64,000 nucleotides of DNA from Siphlonurus alternatus (Eukaryota; Arthropoda; Insecta; Ephemeroptera; Siphlonuridae). Shown here piece by piece: positions 41,537 to 50,665 of this stretch. The position numbers and the translations under genes were made by a program. The notes under the pieces are model-generated. The model was not told the origin of the DNA. It did no database searches and saw only the letters and a list, made by a program, of their open reading frames with translations. Numbering within the stretch: the stretch's first letter is position 1; each line of letters begins with the position of its first letter. The stretch covers positions 30,063,715 to 30,127,714 of the forward strand of contig OX463788.1 in the NCBI GenBank assembly GCA_949825025.1, written 5' to 3'.

Positions 41537-42251
41537 GTTGAATTTGAATATCGAGAAAAAATATGTATAATCTCTCCATATTTTTGAATTTCAACTATCC
41601 CCCATATACATGGGAAAAGTAGTTAAGTTTGATAATTCACCAGAATTCAACGAATCAAGATCGCCACTTTTTGATTAAATTCTGAGGTAGGGTATATTGT
41701 TTTAATCATGTACACGAACTTTCAGAATGATTGAATTCCTAATTGAATACAAAATTCGAATCGGTGTTCATTGTTAGTGGGGCATGTTTTTGCCACTTCA
41801 GAATTTCATAATTAATTTTTAAAAAACCGTTGACACTTTTTGAACGTGTTTTCTCATAGAAGATGGTTCAAATTAAGTTGAATTTGAATATCGAGAAAAA
41901 ATATGTATAATCTCTCCATATTTTTGATTTCAACTATCTCCAATATACATGGGAAAAGTAGTTAAGTTTGATAATTCACCAGAATTAAACGAATCAAATC
42001 GCCACTTTTTGATTAAACTCTGAGGTAGGGTATATTGTTTTTATCATGTACACGAACTTTCAGAATGATTGAATTCCTAATTGAATACAAAATTCGAATC
42101 GGTGTTCATTGTTAGTGGGGCATGTTTTTGCCACTTCAGAAGTTCATAATTAATTTTTAAAAAACCGTTGACACTTATTGAACGTGTTCTCTCATAGAAG
42201 ATGGTTCAAATTAAGTTGAATTTGAATATCGAGAAAAAATATGTATAATCT

Positions 42252-42990
42252 AGGGCTGTAAAAACTCGAAGATTTTTTTAACTCGGTCTGGGACGAAATA
42301 GCTCGGTCTGACTCAAAACTCGTTTTTAACTCGAAAACGAGCCACAGCCCGAAAATGAGCCAAAGCTCGAAAACGGGTCAAAGTTCGAAATCGGGTCACA
42401 GCTCGAAACGGCTCGAAACTCGAAAATGAGTCAAAACTTTAAATCGAGTAAAAAAAAAAATCTAAACTAGGTTTAAGCTCGAGAACGAGCCACAGCCTGA
42501 AAATGAGCCAAAGCTCGAAAACGGCCCACAGCTCAAAAACTAGTCAAAACTTGAAATCGAGTCAATATTATAAAAATTGTTTAAACTTAACCCATTTTAA
42601 GCTCAGAAACGAGCCACAATTTGAAAATGAGCCAAGGCTCGAAAACGAGCCAAAGTTCAAAATCAGCTCAAATCCTAGACAAATCGAGTTAAAAAGAAAA
42701 AAATGTTAAATTTTCTCACATTTTGACTCTGTTTCGAGTTATTTCAAGCCTTTGCTCGTTTCAGAGCTCTAGCAAGTTTTCAAGCTTATACTTATCAAGT
42801 TTGACTCGTTTTCGAGCTTTTTTGAGCTTTGGGCCGTTTCCGAGCTGTAGATCGTTTTCGAGTTTGGGCTCGTTTTTTTTTTTTTTAGCTTGAAAGTGAA
42901 TCGGAAATTAAAAACTAGTTAGCAACACCTTGACTCGACTAGACTCGACTCGACATGATTTTTTTTTTTTTTAAATATTGGATCGAGTTT
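42252..42990. repeat. Degenerate GAGC/TCGA-rich repeats in both orientations
   Basis: Directly after the satellite, CTCGAAAACGAGCCA-like units recur in three longer direct copies starting near 42333, 42478 and 42601 (landmarks GAGCCACAGC, AAATGAGCCA, AGCTCGAAAACG). From about 42720 the same words appear reverse-complemented (TCGTTTTCGAGC, GAGCTTTGGGC), so the block can fold into a long imperfect hairpin. It ends with GACTCGACTAGACTCGACTCG near 42935. A 68-codon ORF inside is only an effect of this repetition. The origin is unknown; it may be a decayed inverted-repeat transposon. Confidence 0.7.
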
Positions 42991-43721
42991 CGAGAAGAAG
43001 CTTAATGCTAATAAATTTCACCAATATTTTAGATCCATTTAAAGAAAATGAAAATTTTTAGCATAAATCAGTTTCAGTTTAAAAATTATCCAAAGCTTAA
43101 ACTTTTATCAAAAATGAATATAATCGATTCGAATAAATGCCGATGATTTTTCGAGCTTAAATGGCAACTGTGTATAACATTAACAGCCCGCTTTAAGGAT
43201 TAAAATGCATTTTCAAGAAGAGAATTTTATTTTATATTTTTTTTAATAACAAAGTAACATATACAACTGTATTTTGTTTGTATTTACATTTTTTAGTCAT
43301 CAAAATCTAATTTTGGAAGCTGAAAACGAGCTGGGAGCTGTTATTCTGTCACGGGTTATAGTGGAGCTAAAATAGCTTAACGAAACTTTCAAAATTCAGA
43401 AAAAAATCAAGCTATCGAGTTGTAACATTGGTTTTCAGATGTATTAGTATATGAAGTCAGATTCAAGTTTACAGCAAGAGTAGTCACTAACTTTTTGTGC
43501 CATTTTAATAAAGCTAATAATAGTAATAATATATATAATTTAAATTTTCATTCAGCAAAATATATACAAGAATGTATTAATTAAAATAAAAAATATTCAT
43601 ATAAAATAATTTTGTAGGTGATGTAATGGGTGATTAAAAAAAGATGATCCCATTCACAAGCTGTTCACTAAAGCGTATTGCTAATAATATATTCTAATAA
43701 CAACAATAGATAACAGGCGCA
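42991..43721. other. AT-rich DNA, no gene seen
   Basis: Unique AT-rich sequence with no ORF of note, no RNA gene and no clear repeat. Confidence 0.6.
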
Positions 43722-43770
43722 CAGGGCGGATTCAAGGGGGATGGGTGCAGTTCCACCACCCCTCCGATGT
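43722..43770 (+). mobile_element. Possible single terminus of a hAT-like DNA transposon
   Basis: CAGGGCGGATTCAAGGGGGA followed by GGTGCAGTTCCACCACCCCTCC resembles the CAGGGGCGGAT... ends with G/C runs of many hAT (Tip100-like) elements. It stands out against the AT-rich surroundings. I found no partner terminus or target duplication, so it may be a relic. The 81-codon ORF starting at 43741 has no recognisable domain and I do not call it a gene. Confidence 0.35.
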
Positions 43771-44362
43771 TTTTTTCTGGATCTTAGCCTGATAAATTTA
43801 TTTTATGTATGTATAATGAAATATTATATTCTTTTTATTCTAGCTATTATACCTCTCCGTGAAGCTTCTTTTATTGCTTTCTCTCTAACCATTTTTTCTC
43901 CCCTAAATCTCTTTCTCCATAAACTGCATAAATTAAGTAAACATAACATATGCCAAAAAGAGTCACAAAATAATAGAGTAGCATAGTATAATAAATCAAG
44001 ATGTGAATATAAAACTAATTCTACATCATTATATTACGCAGTTTATTTGTTAATTTTCAACCTGGAAAAATTCAGGGCAATTTCTATTTTAAATTTTTAT
44101 TCCATCAAAATGCTAATGAACTGTTTAATTACACCCTATTTTCATTTAGATATTTTAATATTTTTCTGACATAAATATAGTAACTAATTGTTATAAACGG
44201 AAAATTAAAATAATAAGAAATTATAAGAATAATATGAAACAAACTTTTGACAATGCATAATTAAAAAACTAGATCAAATTTGCTGACCTGATATTTTAGC
44301 TGCTGATAAGGGATGTACAAGACAACATTTTTAACATTATTATAAGTTTTAGGTTCCAAGTT
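43771..44362. other. AT-rich DNA, no gene seen
   Basis: Only short unconvincing ORFs, no recognised repeat. Confidence 0.55.
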
Positions 44363-44479
44363 GGTTTCGAAAGTCTTGCAGATTTCTCACTAACCATGCT
44401 CGGATATTATTGATGCCTCTCACAAAGACACTAAATTTAGTTAGTGGGAAACCTGGATAAATTCTTTTGTGAATTTCAA
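44363..44479. mobile_element. Fold-back MITE-like element (TTATCCAGGTTTCTCACTAAC family), diverged copy
   Basis: The left arm (TTGCAGATTTCTCACTAACC) pairs with the right arm (GTTAGTGGGAAACCTGGATAA), with TTTTGTGAATT at the outer right edge. The same arm sequence is found in three other palindromes in this window, at 49626-49778, 52263-52390 and 61200-61330. A short length, terminal inverted repeats and no ORF fit a non-autonomous DNA transposon. No target duplication is clear. Confidence 0.5.
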
Positions 44480-45181
44480 TCATTATATAACATTATTTTT
44501 ATTTATAAACATATTTAACAGTTAGAAAAAAAATGAGAGAAAGCACTGGCAACTAAAAATTCTGACGTATTATTATACTATAGAAATCTAGAACTGATAT
44601 CTCTGAATAATTAATTTAAGTAAATCCTACACCAATTTCATACAAGTTACTAAAAATAAATGTATATTTATTATCATAAACATTTGAAACACATAAAAGG
44701 GATCGAGAAAAAGAGAAGATCAGAGGACAAGCTGACATGTTTTTTTAAAAGTATTTTGTATTTAATAAAACTATTTACAATTGTTTATAAACACAAAAGC
44801 ATATTGTTTATTTTATTACAATACAATGACGTTACCTTATCCAAAGTTATATTCACACAAATTTGAATGACATGCAGAAAGCAAACATAGATCAGAATTA
44901 ATATAATTTACAACTTATTAATTATCGCTACTTTTTGATCCATCCTTTTATATTGCAATCAGAAGAAGTAACATTATTTGAAATATTTCACAATAAAAGT
45001 ACAGGGTTATTTAATACAGAAATATATGCATGGCCTATATACTGTGAAATTATATCGAATGTTTCAGATGTTCCAGTTATTTACATTGTATATAATTGAA
45101 TGTCTCAAAAAATCAATAGTTCTAAAACAAGATCATATTTTGAAATATTGTTTTACTTTAAAACATTTACTAATTACATAA
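44480..45181. other. AT-rich DNA, no gene seen
   Basis: Short ORFs at 44660 and 44978 (67-68 codons) show AT-driven composition (Lys, Ile, Tyr, Leu) and no domain. I see nothing else. Confidence 0.55.
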
Positions 45182-45583
45182 TACATAATAGACCATAATG
45201 GTTGCATTTTTTTATTTCATAATTAGAAAATATACCTAAAATTATGCTTTTCTGAATTTTTTCAGATCTTTGGGAGTGCGGGAACTAATTTAAAAAAAAA
45301 ATATTTAAAATATCTGAATTTGGGTGGTACACCTGATGGGACAACCGTGATGTCATTTGTCATGCTGTGATTGGCTATTGCTGATGTCACGGTTGCTGTG
45401 ATTGGCTGTCGATGACATCACGGTTGTCCAATCAGGTGTACCACCCTAATTCAGATATTTTAAATATTTTTTTAAAATTAGTTCCTGCGTCCAAAAAATC
45501 TGAAATATTTCAGAAAAATATAATTTTAGGTATATTTTCTAATTATGAAATAAGAAAATGCAACCATTATTGTCTATTACATA
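45182..45583. mobile_element. ~400-bp near-palindromic fold-back element with a TGA(T/C)GTCA-rich centre
   Basis: The left arm from 45182 (ATAATGGTTGCATTT, AGAAAATATACCTAAAATTA, GGTGGTACACCTGAT) returns inverted to 45583 (ATCAGGTGTACCACC, TAATTTTAGGTATATTTTCT, AAATGCAACCATTAT). The centre holds GATGTCACGG, GATGACATCACGG and repeated GTGATTGGCT. The block with CTGAATTTTTTCAGATC followed by GGGAACTA is shared with the fold-back element at 54226-54542, so the two are related families. It carries no coding sequence. Confidence 0.75.
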
Positions 45584-45756
45584 CTAAAAACCTAATTTAT
45601 TATGAATTAAAGCTATAAATATATTTTCAGAAATTTTTAAACAATTTGTACACATTTCAACATATACAGTTAAGCTCAGATGTCATATTTTTTACATTAC
45701 ATCTGATTTTAAGTATTGTCACCTCGGAAAACAAATCACGATGAATGCAAATCTTA

Positions 45757-45875
45757 GGGCTGTTCGTAAACCCTGCTCGGTGTACACTTTCTGCACCCAA
45801 TCGACCTTATGTACACGGGATATAAGGTCGATCGGGTGTAGAAAGTGTACACCTAGCAGGTTTTATGAACAGGCC
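45757..45875. mobile_element. 119-bp hairpin MITE with 5-bp TCTTA target duplication
   Basis: The arms GGGCTGTTCGTAAACCCTGC and the inverse of GCAGGTTTTATGAACAGGCC continue through GTGTACACTTTCT and ACCCAATCGACCTTAT, so nearly the whole element pairs with itself. TCTTA flanks it on both sides (45752-45756 and 45876-45880). A second diverged copy lies at 63729-63848. The short ORF overlapping here is incidental. Confidence 0.72.
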
Positions 45876-45880
45876 TCTTA

Positions 45881-46753
45881 TCTCACTAGATTGCATGGAT
45901 CAAATTCCATTTATTTTAATTTTATTTACTTTTTTTTTAAATTTTGGATTAACGTGATCAATGTTTAATTATTTTTGTAGCTTTATTTCTTTGTAATAAT
46001 TTAATTATAAACACATCAAGGTCAAAAAAATAATGCAGTAAAACTAAAAGTACTAAATTCATAAATTGTTATAGAAATCAATGCAGAGGAATACCAAAGA
46101 CACAAAATTCGTAACGTAGACAATCAAAATTGCCCAATTAATAATATCTTACATTTAATATATTGCAAAGAAACCTTAAACGTGAACTTCTTAATTAAAG
46201 AAGATAAGTAATCTGGTCTTATAATTGAATTATATAATTTTAAATTTTAATAATTCAAATATTATTTATATTATTATTCAAATTTTATTTCAAATTCAAA
46301 TTTTAGAAAAATAAGTTTAAAAAAAAACGCTCTTTTAACCATTTCTTAGATAATATAAAGTGATAAAGTACAGTTATAAGAAAATAAAATAATCTATAAA
46401 ACCTAATTACGATTACTACCTTTTTACTGTAAATTACATTTCTTACTTTTATGACACTAAAATTTAAAATAAATTTCCGGCACCATATCTTTTTAACAAT
46501 ATTTTTTTCCAGGTTTGATATCAAAGTCAAGCAATACGTTTATAATATATATATACAATGACAATACCAAACACATGTTCGTAAATTCAAATATACATTA
46601 TAAAGCTTCCATGATGCTTGTCCATGAAAACAATGTGTTGGTGATTAATGGTCCAAGGAAAGCCGATAGAGACACGTCTTAAAAAATTAATTTTGTCAAT
46701 TATTATAAAAAATGAATAAAAATAAATAATATATCGTTCCTTGTCCGCAAAAT
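45881..46753. other. AT-rich DNA, no gene seen
   Basis: Very AT-rich. A 75-codon reading frame on the minus strand at 46303-46530 lacks any recognisable domain and I reject it. No repeat or RNA gene is recognised. Confidence 0.55.
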
Positions 46754-46850
46754 TGAGCTATCTGTTATTTCAGGTGGGTGCAATAGCAAGCTGCAGATCA
46801 ATATAAATTAAAGTTCACTTTTGCACTCATCTACAATAGCAGATAGCTCA
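46754..46850. mobile_element. ~97-bp hairpin, possible MITE
   Basis: TGAGCTATCTGTTATT...GGTGGGTGCAA on the left pairs with TTGCACTCATCTACAATAGC then AGATAGCTCA on the right. The arms are about 30 bp with a short loop. Only one copy is seen in the window, so calling it mobile is inference. Confidence 0.45.
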
Positions 46851-46974
46851 TTATCACACCAAAATAATTGTAGATACCTCATTATTTGTGGATGAGAAAC
46901 GATGTAAAAAGGGAAAAGACATGATAAAAAACATATTTGCAATTTAAAAAAATAAATACAATTTATTTAATTGT

Positions 46975-47070
46975 ATTTAAGTACAATATTTAAATACAGT
47001 AATATTTAAATATAATATTTAAATATATTAAATATTTAAATGCAATATTTAAATACAGTATTTAAAAAAT
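46975..47070. repeat. Short tandem ATATTTAAATAC-type repeat
   Basis: Five to six copies of a 15-17-bp word (AATATTTAAATACAGT with variants) are each palindromic at ATTTAAAT. They lie just downstream of the hAT transposase 3' end. This is low-complexity AT repeat with no assigned role. Confidence 0.7.
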
Positions 47071-47142
47071 TATCATTTTTTTTTAAGTTATGATACATTT
47101 TGCATCTTCAATTTTTAAAATTGAAATACAAAAAGACAATCT

Positions 47143-49128
47143 CTACTGGCTTTCATCATTATATATCTCCTGCAGATGCTTAATTGAACAAGGATTTTTG
47201 TTTAAAAAAACAAGCATATCTACGTTTTCAGGCAATAACGAGGATCTTTTGATCGACACTATGTTGCCTGCGGTGGAGAATACACGCTCAGAAGGAGCCG
47301 ATGTCGCAGGAATAGACAAATATCTCCGAGCTAAAACTGCTATTTTTGGAAACCTGCTTTCATTGTTTTTCCACCATTGTAGTGGATCTTCGTCGAAACC
47401 GATTGGCTCCTCCTCTAAATATTTTTCGTATTCAGTACGTGTTGATCGGACCGATCATAAAGCTGCTGCTACTTTTTCTTTATGCTTTATAATGTTACCT
47501 TTGTCTGTGCTATTGTTTTCGTTATTTTCAGGTACAATGATGCTATTATACAACTCTTTGACGTAATCCTTAATACTTTTTGCATCTTGTTCTGATTCGC
47601 ATGCCAACTTTTTATAACGCGGATCTAATAGTGAAGCAATCTGAGCAACTGTGGGTTTATTTTCTGTATCTATTCTGTCTTCCTCGCTTCTTTCACTATT
47701 CGAGGCTATTTCCGATTCCTCATCTTCATTTTCACTGTCACTAACGATAGACTCAGCGTCACTGTCGTTTTCATCCAGTAAAATATTAGCAATACCGTGA
47801 GAACTGACAGTAAAATTGGAAGAACGAGGGGAAGTTGTAGTTGAGCGTTGTCTGATATTACTATTACTATTTGAGGTTCCTGCCTCCAGAAGCCAATTGG
47901 GATGCATGTTAAATCGATTACTTAATTGCGTCGATAGAGTTCTTTTTATTTTTGATGTAAACTCGGAATCTGTTGCATTAGACTTTACCTCAGTTAGAAG
48001 ATAATAAACACTAGATCTCACAGCCGATATCGTAACCGACTTTTCTGCACATAAGTCCTGTAAAGTAGCTGCAAAAAGTTCGAGTATTTCTACTAACTCC
48101 TCCATCATCATCCATTCCTTATTTTCAAGATCTAATTTTTCACACCGTCTCTTTTTTACATAATCTCTGTCATGCAAAACTACACTAATTGCATTACGTT
48201 GTTCGAGTAAACGTTTAAGCATATCATGGCACGAGTTCCATCTTGTAACACAATGTTGGATAAGCTTCATTACGTCTTTACCCTCGTCAATTTGTTGGGC
48301 CTTAAGTCCATCATTTGCTCTAGTTGAATGTTTAAAAAATCCGACCAATTTTCTACAGCGTTTTAGTAAATTTTTTACAACTGCATCTTTGAAAACTTCA
48401 TTAATACATAAATTTTGAGTGTGGGCAAAACATGGATTACTTTCACCTAGCTTGGTTGAGTGTTTTACAGCTGCCGTAATATTGGCTGCATTATCATGGG
48501 TAGTGCTTAAAATTTTACCAGCAATACCCCAGCGCCTAGCATTTTTCTCAAGGACACTAGATAAATTTTGTGCTGTGTGACTACCAGTAAATTCCGCAGT
48601 GTATAATACGTGTGAAACAAGGACCCATGTACGAGTAATATAATGACATGTCGTTGTCATATAAGAATGTTGTGCCCTGGAGGTCCACCCATCAGTAGTT
48701 AAGTTAACGAATTCAATTCTTGCTAATTTATCTTTCAACCAATATGTTCCTTGCTCCGAAATTTGGCGCAAAAGCTTCATGATGTGATAACGAGAGGGAA
48801 CTTTAAAGTTGGCTCCTAACATTACGTAGCACAAAGCCTTGAATCCTTCCCCTTCAACAATGGAAACGGGAAGCATATCAACTACAATAAAAATCGCAAT
48901 AGCTAAATACACCCTTGCTGAAAATTCTTCTGTAATTCGCAGAAGGGGAGTCGTGAATTTTGTAATTCGGGACTGTTTTCTGGGCTTCGGGTTGGTCGAC
49001 TTTGGAGTCTCTGGTGCCGTATCATTGGATTTGGGGGTTGATGGTGTGGCAGCGCCAGTTGCTGGAGTGGCTGCAGTGGTTTCTTCCTCCGACAGTACCT
49101 CGTCATCTGATTCCAAGGAGTCCGTCAT
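47143..49128 (-). pseudogene. hAT-superfamily transposase (ZBED1-like), one in-frame TGA
   Basis: This is a cut-and-paste DNA transposase with a hAT-type RNase H fold. From the ATG at 49128 an open frame runs 557 codons to a TGA at 47455-47457. The same frame then continues 103 codons to TAG at 47143. Motifs seen: an acidic, Thr/Pro-rich N-terminus (1-50); TTDGWTS with the first catalytic Asp at 146; HDNAAN with Asp 212; CFAHTQNL (233-240); TRWNS (295-299); IASLLDPRYKKL (498-509). The C-terminal hAT dimerisation region, SERVFSTAGNIVSIKRSSLL, lies after the TGA. The N-terminal BED zinc finger typical of this family is absent. A T11-CAG tract ending just 5' of the ATG looks like a splice acceptor, so an upstream exon may exist or be lost. 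The single TGA suggests recent decay, unless a possible 84-nt intron (47415-47498) removes it. Target duplications and terminal repeats were not found. Confidence 0.9.
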
Positions 49129-49146
49129 CTTTCTGAAAAAAAAAAA
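49129..49146 (-). other. Candidate 3' splice site upstream of the transposase ATG
   Basis: On the minus strand the sequence reads GCA, a run of eleven T, then CAG|AAAG directly before the ATG. This is a strong polypyrimidine tract plus AG. It suggests the ORF is the last large exon and that the missing BED finger lay in an upstream exon. I could not find that exon in 49147-49625. Confidence 0.45.
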
Positions 49147-49625
49147 TGCATTTTATTCACTAAAATCTTTAGAATATGAAAAAATGAAACATTAATGATG
49201 TATAATTATAAACTTATTTTTTTTTGTGGAAAAAATACAAAACCATTTATCTTCAATTATAATTATAATTACAATGAAAGCGTAAGATTATATCAATATA
49301 TTGAAATTAATAGAAACATAATGAAGTTACTGTCGTCACTAAAATTTTCCTATGCGGCCTTGATAATCACTATGTCCCATAAGAATAACATGATGGTGAA
49401 TAACAAGGCTGCAAGTGGGGGATTTTCCGAGGCGACAAGTGTACAAACATTATAAACTTTGTGTATTCTGTATTATACACACATCAAAATAATAGTTATA
49501 TAACTTATATTAATAATTATGTCATAACAAAGTATTACGTTTTTGCATTGTATAATTAAAAGCAAGAAACAAATTTTATTTCATATTGAGATTTTTTTAC
49601 TTTTTTTAGTGTCCCTAACCATTTT
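49147..49625. other. Mostly AT-rich DNA with a small GC-richer patch at 49321-49452
   Basis: The patch has higher GC than its surroundings and is open in one plus frame (86 codons starting 49195). I could not recognise a BED finger or any other domain in it on either strand. It may be a lost exon of the transposase or an unrelated relic. Confidence 0.35.
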
Positions 49626-49778
49626 GGGTGCGACTCACATAGCAGTTATCCAGGTTTTTAACCACCTTTAGCTTAACCACGTTTAACTATACCTGTTTTA
49701 CGTGTTAATCCACCTAGTTAGACGTGGATAAGCTAAACGTAGTTAGAAACCTGACTAACTGCTTCGTGAATCGCACCC
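49626..49778. mobile_element. 153-bp palindromic MITE (GGGTGCGA(C/T)TCAC ends)
   Basis: It starts GGGTGCGACTCAC and ends GTGAATCGCACCC. The arms continue through AGCAGTTATCCAGGTTTTTA and the inverse of TAGAAACCTGACTAACTGCT to a centre of TTAACCACG/CGTGGATAA words. This is the most complete member of the family also seen at 52263-52390 and, more diverged, at 44363 and 61200. No ORF and no clear target duplication. Confidence 0.75.
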
Positions 49779-50025
49779 TGTGTTTTTAAATATGACCAGT
49801 GTGTATCTACTACTTCTAGCTTTTTTAATTTTTTTGCTAAAATATCAAATAAACTTATTTTTGAACCCTTTGTTCACATCAAATTAAAATATAAAATATC
49901 TAAAGTAGAGTGATCGAAACTTTAATATCGTTATTAGGCGTAAAAAGAGCTCGATACTTCATTTAAACTATAGATTAATTATGGGAGGCAAATTCTTATC
50001 AATGGGACGAGAGAAAAAAAAATGT

Positions 50026-50110
50026 AAAGAATTCGCCGCTCACGGGTTTCGAACCTGGACCTTTTTGATTAGTGAATTTATTCATGTCTAATGCGTTCGT
50101 ATTCCATATT
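50026..50110 (-). ncRNA. Degenerate tRNA-like relic (possible SINE head)
   Basis: The minus strand has a B-box-like GGTTCGAAACC (50045-50055), an upstream GAACGCATTAGACATG resembling a D-arm to anticodon segment, and a downstream CGTGAGCGGCGAATTC followed by a long T run that would stop RNA polymerase III. The T stem has mismatches and no matching 5' acceptor strand is visible, so this is not a working tRNA gene. Confidence 0.35.
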
Positions 50111-50665
50111 AACACGATCTTTATAATTAATATTTTCAGTCTGATTTTTTTTTTATTTTAATACTAAAATTAGTGCTGTAAATTCAATTTAACATGATAC
50201 ATTATAGGCAGGAACAATTCAAAAACTTAGAACTGTCGAATCTCACTTTTATCAGTCTTGTTTAAAATTCAAAATGGTCGGTGAGGTATCCTTTTTAACA
50301 AATAAAAACATTCCTTAGGAACCCAAGTTACTAACTAGAAGTTTTTGAGAACAACATGTCGGATCTACTTATTTTTCAAGCAAAATACGATTTTATGTCA
50401 AATGGTCTGATTTCACACTTTTTTAACATGGATCAGATGGGATTTTAAATTTGAATTATCTCGAAAATTATGCCGGTGAGGTTGTGAAAAGAAAATTGTA
50501 CGATGTAGAGGGAGGTATCAAAAAACGTTTTTCATTGTAAAATGTTCAATTTGTTGACACACTCGAAAATAATCAATCTAATCAATCAATCAATCTACTG
50601 CAATGTAAAACTTCATTGTATATAGTATTTATGTCATTGCCCTATAAGAAATGTCGCAATTGCAT
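50111..50665. other. AT-rich DNA with a short (AATC)n tract, no gene seen
   Basis: AATCAATCTAATCAATCAATC lies near 50570. Nothing else is recognised. Confidence 0.55.

Larger units (their letters stand above)
1..42251 (+). repeat. Satellite DNA array, ~340-bp monomer, ~123 copies
   Basis: I set the phase at GTTGAAT(T/G)TGAATAT, which recurs at 1, 341, 681, 1021, 1361, 1700, 2040, 2380, 2720 and onward with steps of 340 bp (339 or 330 in defined variants). All monomers point the same way. Fixed landmarks in each unit are CATATACATGGG, two EcoRI sites (GAATTC) about 100 bp apart in most copies, AATCGGTGTTCATTGTTAG, GTGGGGCATG and CGTTGACACTTTTTGAACG. The unit has stops in all frames and its length is not a multiple of three, so no ORF persists. 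A length near two nucleosome repeats and the AT-richness fit heterochromatic or centromeric satellite, but location and function are inference. The array begins before the window or contig start and ends at 42251. It is interrupted only by the insertion at 13141-13637. Confidence 0.97.
22911..42251 (+). repeat. Right half of the satellite: mixed monomers with local duplications
   Basis: The simple 5-mer order is lost here. Short 330-bp-class monomers with TTTCAATATACAAGGG occur near 26368, 30777, 33483, 35516, 38571 and 39909, giving irregular spacings of 4.4, 2.7, 2.0, 3.1 and 1.3 kb. Local duplications are visible, for example four monomers (1,359 bp) at 26981-28339 repeated at 28340-29698, and the 30717-33422 series repeated from 33423 with two monomers fewer. 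Monomers ending CTTAATTGAATAC are frequent here and absent on the left, so the two halves amplified separately. Confidence 0.8.

Noticed and set aside
1..42251. A CRISPR-like array, because of regular direct repeats
   Set aside because: The repeats are contiguous 340-bp monomers with no unique spacers and no cas genes, in clearly eukaryotic DNA.
1..42251. A CENP-B box within the satellite monomer
   Set aside because: I looked for the TTCG...CGGG core and saw none in the monomer; centromere identity stays open.
42503..42709. 68-codon ORF rich in Ser, Lys, Asn and Glu
   Set aside because: It is produced by the degenerate GAGCC/TCGAAAA repeats and has no independent support.
47090..47566. 158-codon plus-strand ORF
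   Set aside because: Antisense shadow of the hAT transposase C-terminal region, whose protein motifs are clear on the minus strand.
48839..49195. 118-codon plus-strand ORF and a 67-codon minus ORF at 48903-49106
   Set aside because: Both lie over the N-terminal part of the transposase in other frames; their composition mirrors its Thr/Pro-rich segment.
50026..50110. A functional tRNA gene
   Set aside because: A B-box-like sequence and a T-run are present, but the T stem is mismatched and the 5' acceptor strand is missing.
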